This document shows positions 26,255-33,926 of a stretch of DNA of 64,000 nt, piece after piece. The DNA lies in contig NZ_QYAD01000002.1 of NCBI RefSeq assembly GCF_016758255.1, positions 558,001-622,000 of the forward strand, in the 5' to 3' direction. Origin of the DNA: Leucobacter chromiireducens subsp. chromiireducens (GTDB lineage Bacteria > Actinomycetota > Actinomycetes > Actinomycetales > Microbacteriaceae). The notes beneath the pieces are model-generated. The model was not told the origin of the DNA, searched no databases, and saw only the letters and a program-made list of their open reading frames with translations. The position numbers and the translations under genes are program-made. How positions within the stretch are numbered: the first letter of the stretch is position 1; every line of letters starts with the position of its first letter.

Positions 26255-27619
26255 ATGCAGCAGGCGCGACGCACCGCAGGGGCGGGGGCAACCGCACTCT
26301 TTGGCGCAACCGCCGAGGAGATCGCGGCGAGTGTTCGTGCGCAGTTGGATGCGGGGAGCCTCGTGCCGGGCGACGCTCTGCCGCCCGTGCGTGCACTCGC
26401 GGAGCAGCTGGGAGTCAACCGGAACACGGCGCTCGCCGCGTACCGATTGCTCGTGAGCGCAGGCATCGCCGTGACGAGGCGCGGCGGCGGCACGATCCTG
26501 CTCGATCCGCTCGCGGTGCTCCCGGAGGAGGGGCGAGCGGTCAAGGACGCGCGTGATCGGGGAGCACTGCTCCGGGATGTGGGGCACGGGAACCCGGATC
26601 CTGCGCTCCTGCCGGATCCGCTCTCGGTTCGCCTCGCGCCCGCGCCCCCACGGGTCTATGGCGAGGCGACCAGTGATCCCGGGCTTGCTGAGTGGGCGAC
26701 GAAGTGGATCGCGCGGGATCAGTCGCGTCCCTTTGCGCTGACGGTCACCTCCGGGGCGGTCGACGGCGTCGAACGGCTGCTCGCACAAGCCCTGGCTCCG
26801 GGTGACGCTGTGGCGCTTGAAGACCCCTGCTTTCTCACGAGCATCAGCACCGTGAAGCAGGCGGGCTATCGCCCACTTGCCGTGACTGTCGATGAGGCGG
26901 GGATGCGGCCGGACGAGCTGCGCAGTGCACTCGAAGCGGGTGCGCGTGCGGTCGTGTGTACGCCGCGCGCGCACAACCCCACGGGGGTGAGTCTCACTGA
27001 AGAGCGCGCGGCGGAGCTGCGCGCGGTGCTCGCCGACTTCCCGCATGTTCTGATCATCGAGGATGATCACTTCGCACTCCTTTCCACTGCGCGCTACGCG
27101 ACGATCGTGCCAAGTACGCATCGGCGCTGGGCGCTCGTGCGATCGCTGTCGAAAGTGCTGGGCCCAGATCTTCGCGTGGCGCTGGTCGCCAGTGATCCGC
27201 TCACGGCGGAGCAGCTGGCACTGAGGATCAGCGGAGGCATCACGTGGGTGAGTCACCTGCTGCAGCGGGTGAGCCTCGCGCTGCTGACGGCACCCGGGAG
27301 CGACGAGCGCACGGCGCGCGCGTCTGCGCATTACGCGGAGCGGGCGTCGTCGTTTGTGGCACAGCTCGCACGCGTCGGGCTTACGGGAAGCGGGAGGGAC
27401 GGGCTCAATGTGTGGGTGCGCACCGGTGCTCCCGCCGTTGACATGCTGCCGCGCTTGCGTGAGCGGGGATGGCTCGCCCGCGGGGGGCACGAATTCGCCC
27501 TCGGCGCGACGTTCGCTGCGTGGGTGCGGCTGACTGTGCACGCGCTTGATGACGCCGAGCAGGCTCGGCTCGCCGACGATCTTGCGTGGGCGGCAATGGG
27601 AGGGGTGGAATTCGACTGA
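26255..27619 (+). CDS. MocR/PdxR-type GntR regulator with aminotransferase domain
   Basis: 454 residues from the ATG at 26255, supported by GAGGAG at 26244-26249; the longer reading is rejected. N-terminal GntR winged helix ('LVPGDALPPVRALAEQLGVN', 'NTALAAYRLLVSAGI') is joined to a class I aminotransferase fold, with 'PRAHNPTGVSL', 'IIEDDHFALL' and the PLP Lys in 'SLSKVLGPDLR'. MocR proteins use the cofactor domain as an effector sensor. The divergent YggS gene is the natural target candidate. Confidence 0.9.
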   Translation: MQQARRTAGAGATALFGATAEEIAASVRAQLDAGSLVPGDALPPVRALAEQLGVNRNTALAAYRLLVSAGIAVTRRGGGTILLDPLAVLPEEGRAVKDARDRGALLRDVGHGNPDPALLPDPLSVRLAPAPPRVYGEATSDPGLAEWATKWIARDQSRPFALTVTSGAVDGVERLLAQALAPGDAVALEDPCFLTSISTVKQAGYRPLAVTVDEAGMRPDELRSALEAGARAVVCTPRAHNPTGVSLTEERAAELRAVLADFPHVLIIEDDHFALLSTARYATIVPSTHRRWALVRSLSKVLGPDLRVALVASDPLTAEQLALRISGGITWVSHLLQRVSLALLTAPGSDERTARASAHYAERASSFVAQLARVGLTGSGRDGLNVWVRTGAPAVDMLPRLRERGWLARGGHEFALGATFAAWVRLTVHALDDAEQARLADDLAWAAMGGVEFD

Positions 27620-27635
27620 GCTGAGCAGTACTTCC

Positions 27636-27709
27636 GGTGGGGTGACCGAGTGGAGAGGTCGCGGCTCGCAAAGCCGTGCACGCAGGTTCGAATCCTGCCC
27701 CCACCTCCA
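27636..27709 (+). tRNA. tRNA-Cys (GCA) with unusual C33
   Basis: Acceptor GGTGGGG (27636-27642) pairs with CCCCACC (27699-27705), discriminator T at 27706 and CCA encoded at 27707-27709. Anticodon stem GCGGC/GCCGT with loop TCGCAAA gives anticodon GCA. T arm GCAGG-TTCGAAT-CCTGC. The base before the anticodon is C rather than the near-universal U33. Confidence 0.88.
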
Positions 27710-27766
27710 GCGCGAAAGCGCCGCGGTTTCGTAGACACGTGTCCATGAGCGTGTTGCCGTGTCAGC

Positions 27767-28411
27767 ATGTCGAGCCATTCGGGCGCACCCCGCATGGGGC
27801 AGACGCGGGCGCAGGAACGGTCCGTGCGGCAGGTCGTGCACAGCACTGACCCGCGCAGCGTGGCCGTGCGCGAGCGCTTGTGCGCGGCTGCTGAGGAGCT
27901 GGGGCGCGAGCACGCCGACATTTCGGTGACCTCACTTGTGCGGCGCGCGGGCGTGAGTTGCTCCGTGTTCTACAAGCACTTCGAGGGTCTGGGCGATTTT
28001 GCGCTCTACCTGCAGCGCACGCGGCTCGTAGCGATCGCAGTCTTGGCGGAAGCCGATGTCGCGGGAGGTGGCCTTGAGTTCGGAGTTCGCCGGGCGAACC
28101 GCCAGTTGGTCGCGCACTTTGAAGAGAACTGGGCGTTCTACCGCGCGGTGATCGCGATGTCTCCGCCAGGCGTGAGCGAGCGAGGTCTCGCGGATGTGCT
28201 CGCGGGGGCGCTTGAGTATCACCTTGCCAGGCTCCACCCCATCCCAGACCAGGTCAGCGTGAGCATTGCGTCGAACTTTGCGTCTTCCGGTGTGGCAAGT
28301 GTGCTCATGAGCTGGCTTCTCGGTGATCTCGAGCTCGAGCCTGGGGCTCTCGCTCAACACATCACTGACCTCGTGCCACCGTGGATGCGCGGTGCTCAGG
28401 CGGTGAACTAG
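27767..28411 (+). CDS. TetR-family transcriptional regulator
   Basis: 214 residues. The N-terminal helix-turn-helix is visible ('SVTSLVRRAGVSCSVFYKHFEGLGDF'); the remainder is helical as in TetR ligand domains. No ribosome site stands out before the ATG at 27767, so the start is uncertain and a later Met at 27794 is possible. It is followed by an alpha/beta hydrolase gene after 203 bp containing a hairpin and a MarR-like palindrome. Ligand and targets unknown. Confidence 0.82.
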   Translation: MSSHSGAPRMGQTRAQERSVRQVVHSTDPRSVAVRERLCAAAEELGREHADISVTSLVRRAGVSCSVFYKHFEGLGDFALYLQRTRLVAIAVLAEADVAGGGLEFGVRRANRQLVAHFEENWAFYRAVIAMSPPGVSERGLADVLAGALEYHLARLHPIPDQVSVSIASNFASSGVASVLMSWLLGDLELEPGALAQHITDLVPPWMRGAQAVN

Positions 28412-28442
28412 CGTTCCAGTCCTGAGTGGGCCGGGTGCGACC

Positions 28443-28483
28443 GCGGAGCGGCACGAGTACGGTGGGGTCTCGTGTCGCTCCGC
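28443..28483 (+). terminator. Hairpin after the TetR gene
   Basis: GCGGAGCG-G-CACGAG pairs with CTCGTG-T-CGCTCCGC (14 paired bases around a G/T), 11-base loop. Confidence 0.55.
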
Positions 28484-28581
28484 GACTATTGTGCGGAACT
28501 AGGGTGCAGCACTGGCGCAGCCGATGATGCGGGAATTGCCAGCTTCGCGGGTCGCGCGATTGCCAGACTGGTGGGGCATTT

Positions 28582-28595
28582 GTTTGCCCACAAAC
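28582..28595. promoter_or_regulatory. MarR-type palindrome upstream of the alpha/beta hydrolase
   Basis: GTTTG-CCCA-CAAAC, with the same 5-bp half sites and spacing as GTTTG-TGCG-CAAAC at 17640-17653. It lies 20 bases before the hydrolase GTG. Confidence 0.5.
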
Positions 28596-28614
28596 GATTG
28601 GTTCCAGCAGCACC

Positions 28615-29565
28615 GTGAAGAAGCCCCTCAAGATCACGCTCATCAGCATGGGAACGGTGGTCGGCGTGTTCGCCGCCGCCCTCGCGACAACTTCGGTGGT
28701 GAACCTCGTGCAAACGGAGCGCGAGGTGGCCGCGCTCGCGCCGTACGGCACGCTGGTGGAGGTCGACGGGAAACAGATGAACGTTGCGGAGTTTGGTTCG
28801 GGGGAGACGACGATCGTGCTGACGCCGGGCGCGGGCACCTCGTCGCCGGTCGCTGACTTCGCTCCCGTGATCCGCGGCCTGGAAGACGAGTACCGCATCC
28901 TCGCGGTTGAGCCCTTCGGCTACGGCCTGAGCGATCAGGCCGATACCCCGCGGACAACCGAGAACATTGTTCGTGAGATCCACGCCGCGGTGCAGCACTT
29001 CGACGTTGCGGAGTATGTGCTCATGGGGCACTCGATCACGGGGCTCTACGCGCTGGAGTACGTAGCGAATTACCCGGACGAGGTGACCGCCTTCGTTGGA
29101 ATTGATACCTCGGTGCCCGAGCAGCCCGGCATGGACCAGGTTCCCGCAATCATTCAGGCTGCCCCGGCGATCCGCGGGCTGGGGCTCTTGCGGGTGATGA
29201 CCGCGCTCGGTGGTGATCCGCTCGCGGAGAACCCCGCGTACACGGACACGGACCGCGAACGTATTCACGTGACCACGATGAAGAACTCGATGGCTCCCAC
29301 GTATCTCGACGAGGTGCATCTGCTCGGCCGCAACTTCGCCCGAGCGGAGGGCCAGACCTTCCCGAGCTCGCTGCCGGTTCTCCTCATGTACCAGGCGAAC
29401 AACCCGGCGTTCCCCACCTGGACTGCGATGCACGAGGCGCAGGCGGCAACGGTGGATCATGCGGTGACGCTCGAGATTGACGCGGATCACTACCTGCACC
29501 ACACACAGAGCGAAGAAGCGGTGGCTGCAACGGAGGAGTTCCTCGCTGCTACGCTGCAGAAATGA
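28615..29565 (+). CDS. Alpha/beta hydrolase, membrane-anchored
   Basis: 316 residues, GTG start. One N-terminal hydrophobic segment (about 6-26, after KKPLK) suggests anchoring with the enzyme domain outside. The fold is visible by the oxyanion region 'LTPGAGTSSPVADF', nucleophile elbow G-H-S-I-T-G, and a C-terminal His in 'DADHYLHH'. Preceded by a palindrome like that of the MarR operators, so it may belong to that regulon. It overlaps the HEAT-like gene by 4 bases. Substrate unknown. Confidence 0.85.
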   Translation: MKKPLKITLISMGTVVGVFAAALATTSVVNLVQTEREVAALAPYGTLVEVDGKQMNVAEFGSGETTIVLTPGAGTSSPVADFAPVIRGLEDEYRILAVEPFGYGLSDQADTPRTTENIVREIHAAVQHFDVAEYVLMGHSITGLYALEYVANYPDEVTAFVGIDTSVPEQPGMDQVPAIIQAAPAIRGLGLLRVMTALGGDPLAENPAYTDTDRERIHVTTMKNSMAPTYLDEVHLLGRNFARAEGQTFPSSLPVLLMYQANNPAFPTWTAMHEAQAATVDHAVTLEIDADHYLHHTQSEEAVAATEEFLAATLQK

Positions 29566-30185
29566 ACCAGAACCCTGAGCCCGTTGCATCGGCATCGTCG
29601 CGCGCCCGCGCGCTGGCGCACGGTGACGCGCAGGTGCGACTGAACGCCACGCTCGCAGCCGGCACCACTCCTGTTCCGGTTGAGCTGCCCATTCTGGTGG
29701 CGCGCTGCGCTGTGGAGGACGACTTCCAGGTGCGTGAGATGCTCACCTGGGCGATTGTGCGGCACCCCGCGGCTGACGCGCTCCCGCTGATCACCGCTGA
29801 ACTCGACTCATCGACTCCGCAGGCGCGGAGCCAGGCGCTGCACACGCTCTCGAAGATCGGCGACCCCGCGAGCTGGTCGCACATCACGGCCGCGCACCTG
29901 CACGACCCCGACGACGAGGTGGCCCGCGCCGCCTGGCGCACCTCGGTTCAGCTTGCCCCGCCCGGTGCGGAGCGAGCGCTTGCTGATGCGCTCGCGGGCG
30001 AGCTCGGGCGCGGAGACATCGATGTGCAGCGCAGCCTCGCACGAGCGTTCGTTGCGCTGGGGGAAGACGCCGACCCGGTGCTCGATGCGGCGACGCGCAG
30101 TAGTGACCCCGCGGTGCGCAGTCACGCTGTGGCGACGCAGCGCATCGTTCACGATCCAGAGAGCACGTTCTACCTCGACGGCTAG
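29562..30185 (+). CDS. HEAT-repeat-like protein
   Basis: 207 residues of regular helical pairs rich in Ala, Leu and Asp, e.g. 'QVREMLTWAIVRHP', 'ARSQALHTLSKIGDP' and 'VRSHAVATQRIVHDP', which resemble HEAT_2/PBS-lyase HEAT repeats. No catalytic motif. Probably a protein-binding scaffold. It is translationally coupled to the alpha/beta hydrolase upstream by a 4-base overlap. Confidence 0.75.
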   Translation: MNQNPEPVASASSRARALAHGDAQVRLNATLAAGTTPVPVELPILVARCAVEDDFQVREMLTWAIVRHPAADALPLITAELDSSTPQARSQALHTLSKIGDPASWSHITAAHLHDPDDEVARAAWRTSVQLAPPGAERALADALAGELGRGDIDVQRSLARAFVALGEDADPVLDAATRSSDPAVRSHAVATQRIVHDPESTFYLDG

Positions 30186-30201
30186 TGCGGCGGGCGTGGG
30201 G

Positions 30202-30657
30202 TCAGGCCGCGGCGCAGAACTCGTTGCCCTCCGGGTCACCCATCACCCACCAGCGGCCCGCGGGCCCCTCGTCCACGTACTCAATGCGGCGGGCGCCAAA
30301 CGCCTCAAGGCGGGTCACGAGTGACTCGATGTCGCCGCCATCGTCGTGCAGATCGAGGTGCACGCGATTCTTCCCTTGCTTCGGCTCGGGCACGCGCTGA
30401 AAGAGAATGCGACGGCCGGCGCCGACGCCGGTGAACGCGTTGAACGGATCTTCGGGGTGGCGGATCGCGGCGTAGCCGACGAAGCGGGGGCTCCCCAGAT
30501 GCGTGAGGACCTCGCCTGCCGGAATCTTTCCGCCCTCCTGCAACTCGGAGACGAGCTGCCCGGGATCCTCCACGGTGTACTCGAGCGCTGCCGCCCAGAA
30601 GTCTGCGAGGGCGTGCGGATCCGCGCAGTCGATGACGATCTTCCAGTTGAGTGCCAT
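30202..30657 (-). CDS. VOC-superfamily (glyoxalase-like) protein
   Basis: 151 residues from the ATG at 30655-30657 (MALNWKIVIDCADPHALADF); the longer frame adds a non-family extension. It shows the paired beta-alpha-beta-beta-beta modules of the glyoxalase/bleomycin-resistance fold, with 'KNRVHLDLHDDGG' and 'DPEGNEFCA' near the C-terminus. It matches the small actinobacterial 'glyoxalase-like' group; substrate unknown. Convergent with the HEAT-like gene. Confidence 0.85.
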   Translation of the reverse strand: MALNWKIVIDCADPHALADFWAAALEYTVEDPGQLVSELQEGGKIPAGEVLTHLGSPRFVGYAAIRHPEDPFNAFTGVGAGRRILFQRVPEPKQGKNRVHLDLHDDGGDIESLVTRLEAFGARRIEYVDEGPAGRWWVMGDPEGNEFCAAA

Positions 30658-30802
30658 GCTCTCAGAGTACGCAGCTCCGCAGAGAAGGGGAAGCCGTCCT
30701 CGCGTGAGGAGAATTCGCTCCGACAATGTCGAAGGCGGTCGATACACTATTCATAGGCGTCACATACCGCGCCAGAGAGCATCCCGAGAGAAGAGTCTGC
30801 CC

Positions 30803-31162
30803 ATGCGTCGAGCCCTCCTGACCGCCGCTACCGTGTCCGCTGCAGCCGTGCTTGCACTGAGTGGCTGCGCCGCTGGACCGTCGTTCACGGGCTCGTGGAA
30901 GGGCTCGGGGGAGCACGCGCCAACGTTGGAGATCACGGAGGACGGTGCGTTCAACGGCTCCGACGGCTGCAACACCATGGTGGGCGCCGGCACCGTGGAC
31001 GCGGGCACTTTTGACTTTGGCCGCTACGCGACGACGCGGAAGTTCTGCGAGGGTGTCGACACCTGGCTCTCGCTCGCTGGCACGGCAACTGTCGATGGGA
31101 ACACCCTCACCGTGCTCGACCGCGATGGTGGCGAGCTCGGCACCCTGACCCGCGCGAAGTAG
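30803..31162 (+). CDS. META-domain lipoprotein
   Basis: 119 residues from the ATG at 30803. Signal peptide with lipobox L-S-G-C, lipidation at Cys22; the mature 97 residues contain a short META (HslJ-like) domain ('SWKGSG', 'GSDGCNTMVGAG') with two further Cys. It is a surface lipoprotein of unknown role. It stands alone, convergent with leuA, separated by two hairpins. Confidence 0.8.
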   Translation: MRRALLTAATVSAAAVLALSGCAAGPSFTGSWKGSGEHAPTLEITEDGAFNGSDGCNTMVGAGTVDAGTFDFGRYATTRKFCEGVDTWLSLAGTATVDGNTLTVLDRDGGELGTLTRAK

Positions 31163-31172
31163 CTGCGGAGGG

Positions 31173-31204
31173 GGTTCGGGGCAGCCGCGCGGCTGCCCCA
31201 AACC
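31173..31204. terminator. Bidirectional hairpin between META gene and leuA
   Basis: GGTT-C-GGGGCAGCCG pairs with CGGCTGCCCC-A-AACC, a long stem with one mismatch and an effectively minimal loop, between two convergent genes. Confidence 0.7.
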
Positions 31205-31205
31205 T

Positions 31206-31242
31206 CGCTCAGCGGCATTGCTGCCGTGAAACCCGCTGAGCG
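31206..31242. terminator. Second hairpin, 3' of leuA
   Basis: CGCTCAGCGG pairs with CCGCTGAGCG (10 bp, perfect), 17-base loop, 20 bases from the leuA stop. Confidence 0.6.
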
Positions 31243-31262
31243 ATGTGCCTCGACGTGAGGTG

Positions 31263-33053
31263 CTACCTCGCGTGCCGGCTGTTTGCTGCGCGGATCACCG
31301 CGGCGAGGCTTGCCTCGAGGACGGAAGAAGAGCTCCCCGCGGCCCACGCCGGGTATCCCTCGGCGTCGCGGTACTCGAGCAGCGTGAGCGCGGCGCTGTT
31401 GCTCCCCATGCCCACACTCGTCTGGTGCAGCGACAGCACTTCGAGCGGTGCCCCGTGTGTGGCAAGCGCCTCGGCGAGCGCCGCGACGGGGCCATCCTCG
31501 CCGTGGGCGCCGCTCGCGTCGTGCGTGTAGTCGTCGCCCCCAATATGCAGGGTGAAGCGACTCCGTGACGCAGCGCCATCACCCGAGGTTTCGTGTGTGC
31601 GCAGCTCGATCCCCGATGGGGTCGCCGCGAGGTACTCTCGCTGGAACAAATCCCAGAGTTCCGACGCGCGCACCTCGGCGCCGCTCGCGTCCGTGTGCTG
31701 CTGCACGCGTCGTGCAAACTCGATCTGGAAACGGCGCGGCAGCTCGATGCCCAGTTCGGCTTCGAGCAGGTACGCGATACCGCCCTTGCCTGACTGCGAG
31801 TTCACTCGGATCACTGCGTCATAGCTGCGCCCGAGATCCGCCGGGTCAACCGGCAAATAGGGGACGTGCCACTCGAGCTCACGCTCCGCGATCCCGGTGG
31901 CGATGGCTCGCTCCCGGTGCTCCGCGAAGCCCTTCTTGATCGCGTCCTGGTGAGTGCCGCTGAACGCCGTGTGGACGAGATCACCGACGTACGGGTGGCG
32001 CGGATGCACTTCAATGCGATTTGCGTGCTCGACCGTGCGGCGAATCTCATCGATGTCGGAGAAATCGATCATCGGGTCGATGCCCTGCGCGTGCAGATTG
32101 AGGGCGAGGGTCGCGATGTCCACGTTGCCGGTGCGTTCGCCGTTGCCGAAGATGCACCCCTCCACCCTTTGCGCCCCCGCGAGCACCGCGAGTTCGGCGC
32201 ACGCGATCCCCGTGCCGCGATCGTTGTGAGGGTGAACAGACAGGATCACGCTGTCGCGGCGTGCGAGGTTGCGGTGCATGTACTCGATCTGGTCCGCGTA
32301 CACGTTGGGGCTCGCGATCTCCACCGTGGCTGGCAGGTTCAGGATCACGGGCCGCTCCGGGGTTGCGTCCCAGAGCGTGGTCATGGCGTCGCAGACGTCG
32401 AGCGCGAAGTCGGGCTCGGTGAGGTTGAACACCTCCGGCGAGAACTCGAACCGCACGTTCGGCAGCCCGCCCGCGGCGCGCAGTACCTCACGCCCGCCGT
32501 CGAGAATGAGCTCGGTGAGGGTCTGGCGATCCTTCCCGAGAACGGTATCGCGCCAGGTGGGAGCGGTTGCCGTGTACATGTGGATGACCACCGGATTGCG
32601 AATTCCCCGGATTGATTCGACCGTGCGCTCGATGAGGTCGCGGCGTGCCGGGGTGAACACGACGATAGTGACGTGCTCGGGCGCGATTTCGTTCTCCGCG
32701 ATGAGTCGAACGAAATCGTAGTCCGTTTGCGAAGCCGAGGGGTAGCCGACTTCAATCTCGGTGTACCCCATCGCCACCATCAGCTCGAAGAAGCGACGCT
32801 TCCGCGCGGGGTCCATGGGCTCGGCGAGCGCCTGGTTCCCGTCGCGCAGGTCCACCGGCACCCAGAGCGGCGCCTGCGTGAGCTGGGCGCTCGGCCAGCT
32901 GCGCTCGGTGAGGGGAATCTCGACGCGGTCATAGGCCGAGCGATAGCGGTGGCTCGGCATCTGCGAACCGCGCTGTCGGTTCCATGCGGGCGCTCCGCTC
33001 GGGCGGGGGCCTGCTGGTGTGTTGATCGTGGGGAAGGGGCGTGCGTGTGACAT
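31263..33053 (-). CDS. leuA: 2-isopropylmalate synthase
   Basis: First committed step of leucine synthesis: acetyl-CoA plus 2-oxoisovalerate. 596 residues, the length of the actinobacterial LeuA type with its extended N-terminus. Motifs: 'VDLRDGNQAL' and 'SVHPHNDRGTGIACAEL' (metal-binding), 'EGCIFGNGERTGN', 'SGKGGIAYLLEAELG' and a C-terminal allosteric LeuA dimer domain. An 86-residue-free gap upstream holds a Leu-codon leader peptide and attenuator hairpin. The leuB-ilvE genes are 14 kb away on the other strand, so leucine genes are split. Confidence 0.96.
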   Translation of the reverse strand: MSHARPFPTINTPAGPRPSGAPAWNRQRGSQMPSHRYRSAYDRVEIPLTERSWPSAQLTQAPLWVPVDLRDGNQALAEPMDPARKRRFFELMVAMGYTEIEVGYPSASQTDYDFVRLIAENEIAPEHVTIVVFTPARRDLIERTVESIRGIRNPVVIHMYTATAPTWRDTVLGKDRQTLTELILDGGREVLRAAGGLPNVRFEFSPEVFNLTEPDFALDVCDAMTTLWDATPERPVILNLPATVEIASPNVYADQIEYMHRNLARRDSVILSVHPHNDRGTGIACAELAVLAGAQRVEGCIFGNGERTGNVDIATLALNLHAQGIDPMIDFSDIDEIRRTVEHANRIEVHPRHPYVGDLVHTAFSGTHQDAIKKGFAEHRERAIATGIAERELEWHVPYLPVDPADLGRSYDAVIRVNSQSGKGGIAYLLEAELGIELPRRFQIEFARRVQQHTDASGAEVRASELWDLFQREYLAATPSGIELRTHETSGDGAASRSRFTLHIGGDDYTHDASGAHGEDGPVAALAEALATHGAPLEVLSLHQTSVGMGSNSAALTLLEYRDAEGYPAWAAGSSSSVLEASLAAVIRAANSRHAR

Positions 33054-33081
33054 AGGAAACTCCTCGCGTCGTGTCTGGGGA

Positions 33082-33135
33082 GACCGGCACGATCGACACC
33101 ACGACGGGGAGCCGGTCGGTCAGGCCCCGTCGTGG
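33082..33135 (-). promoter_or_regulatory. leuA attenuator with competing hairpins
   Basis: Read on the minus strand, CCACGACGGGG (33135-33125, overlapping the end of the leader ORF) pairs perfectly over 11 bp with CCCCGTCGTGG (33109-33099). A competing stem GACCGGC (33117-33111) with GCCGGTC (33088-33082) overlaps it. The arrangement with a Leu-rich leader ORF is the textbook attenuation layout, known for leuA in actinobacteria. Confidence 0.7.
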
Positions 33136-33164
33136 CGACGAAGGAGGAGGGTGCGCGTTCGCAT
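33120..33164 (-). CDS. leuL: leuA leader peptide
   Basis: 14 codons then TGA: MRTRTLLLRRHDGA, with three consecutive Leu codons (CTC CTC CTT). Ribosome stalling at these when charged tRNA-Leu is scarce would favour the alternative hairpin and leuA expression. Starts at ATG 33162-33164, ends overlapping the attenuator stem. Too short for standard gene finders. Confidence 0.75.
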   Translation of the reverse strand: MRTRTLLLRRHDGA

Positions 33165-33181
33165 GGCAACACAGTAACACA

Positions 33182-33204
33182 ACTCCTCAGACAAGTTGAG
33201 GAGT
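33182..33204. promoter_or_regulatory. Palindrome between leuA leader and FadR-type gene
   Basis: ACTCCTCA-7 bp-TGAGGAGT, an 8-bp perfect inverted repeat in the divergent promoter region, 15 bp before the regulator's ATG. Candidate operator of the FadR-type regulator. Confidence 0.5.
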
Positions 33205-33218
33205 GCTACGCTACGTGC

Positions 33219-33926
33219 ATGTCTTCCTCTGATTCCGCCGCGTCGGGGCGCATCGCTGCGCCCGCCCTCAGCCGCGCACCGCTCGCCGAGCAGGCCGCGG
33301 AGCTGCTGCTGTCGCGCATCCGTGCGGGCGAGTGGGAGCTCGGGGCGAAGCTGCCCGGTGAGACCACGCTCGCACCACAACTGGGCGTCGGACGCTCCAC
33401 CGTGCGCGAGGCGATCCGCCAGCTCGCCGGCCGTGGGGTGCTCGCCTCTCGGCAGGGCGCCGGGGTGTTCGTCACCGCACTCGACGCTCGCGAAGATTGG
33501 GATGCGGTGCTCGCCCGCGCCGGGATCATCTCCGTGATTGAGGCGCGCGCAGCAATCGAGACTGAGGCCGCGTCACTCGCCGCGGAACGCCGGACTCCTA
33601 CCGATTTGCGCGCGATTCGGCGCACCCTCGATCACCGCTCGGTGCAGCGCGCCGAGATTCCCGAGCACGTGGACGCCGACACCGCGTTCCATCGCGCAAT
33701 CGTGGCAGCCGCGCACAACCCAATCCTGCTCGAGCTCTTTGACGGATTTACGCCCCGGGTGCGCCAGGCCATGATCGAGATGCTGCGCATCCGCGTCGCC
33801 TTCGGGAGCGAGGCGGATCATGGAGTGCACGTCGAACTCGCGGATGCGGTGGCGGATCGTGATCCCGCTCGAGCCGCGCAGCTCAGCCGCAACCATTTGA
33901 GCTCCCTGAAGGAAGGCCTCGCATGA
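33219..33926 (+). CDS. GntR-family regulator, FadR subfamily (FCD domain)
   Basis: 235 residues from the ATG at 33219; the in-frame GTG at 33132 would overlap the leuA leader and is rejected. N-terminal winged helix ('LGAKLPGETTLAPQLGVGRS', 'TVREAIRQLAGRGVL') and a helical FCD effector domain with the metal/ligand residues 'DTAFHRAIVAAAHNPIL'. It is divergent from leuA over a palindrome, and coupled by a 4-base overlap to an ABC ATPase; the regulated pathway cannot be told. Confidence 0.9.
   Translation: MSSSDSAASGRIAAPALSRAPLAEQAAELLLSRIRAGEWELGAKLPGETTLAPQLGVGRSTVREAIRQLAGRGVLASRQGAGVFVTALDAREDWDAVLARAGIISVIEARAAIETEAASLAAERRTPTDLRAIRRTLDHRSVQRAEIPEHVDADTAFHRAIVAAAHNPILLELFDGFTPRVRQAMIEMLRIRVAFGSEADHGVHVELADAVADRDPARAAQLSRNHLSSLKEGLA

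Noticed and set aside
26192-27913. 573-residue open frame on the minus strand
   Set aside because: Opposite the MocR regulator and across tRNA-Cys; no ribosome site or domain.
33132-33218. GTG at 33132 as start of the FadR-type regulator
   Set aside because: It would place 29 non-family residues over the leuA leader and the palindrome; ATG at 33219 begins the normal family N-terminus.
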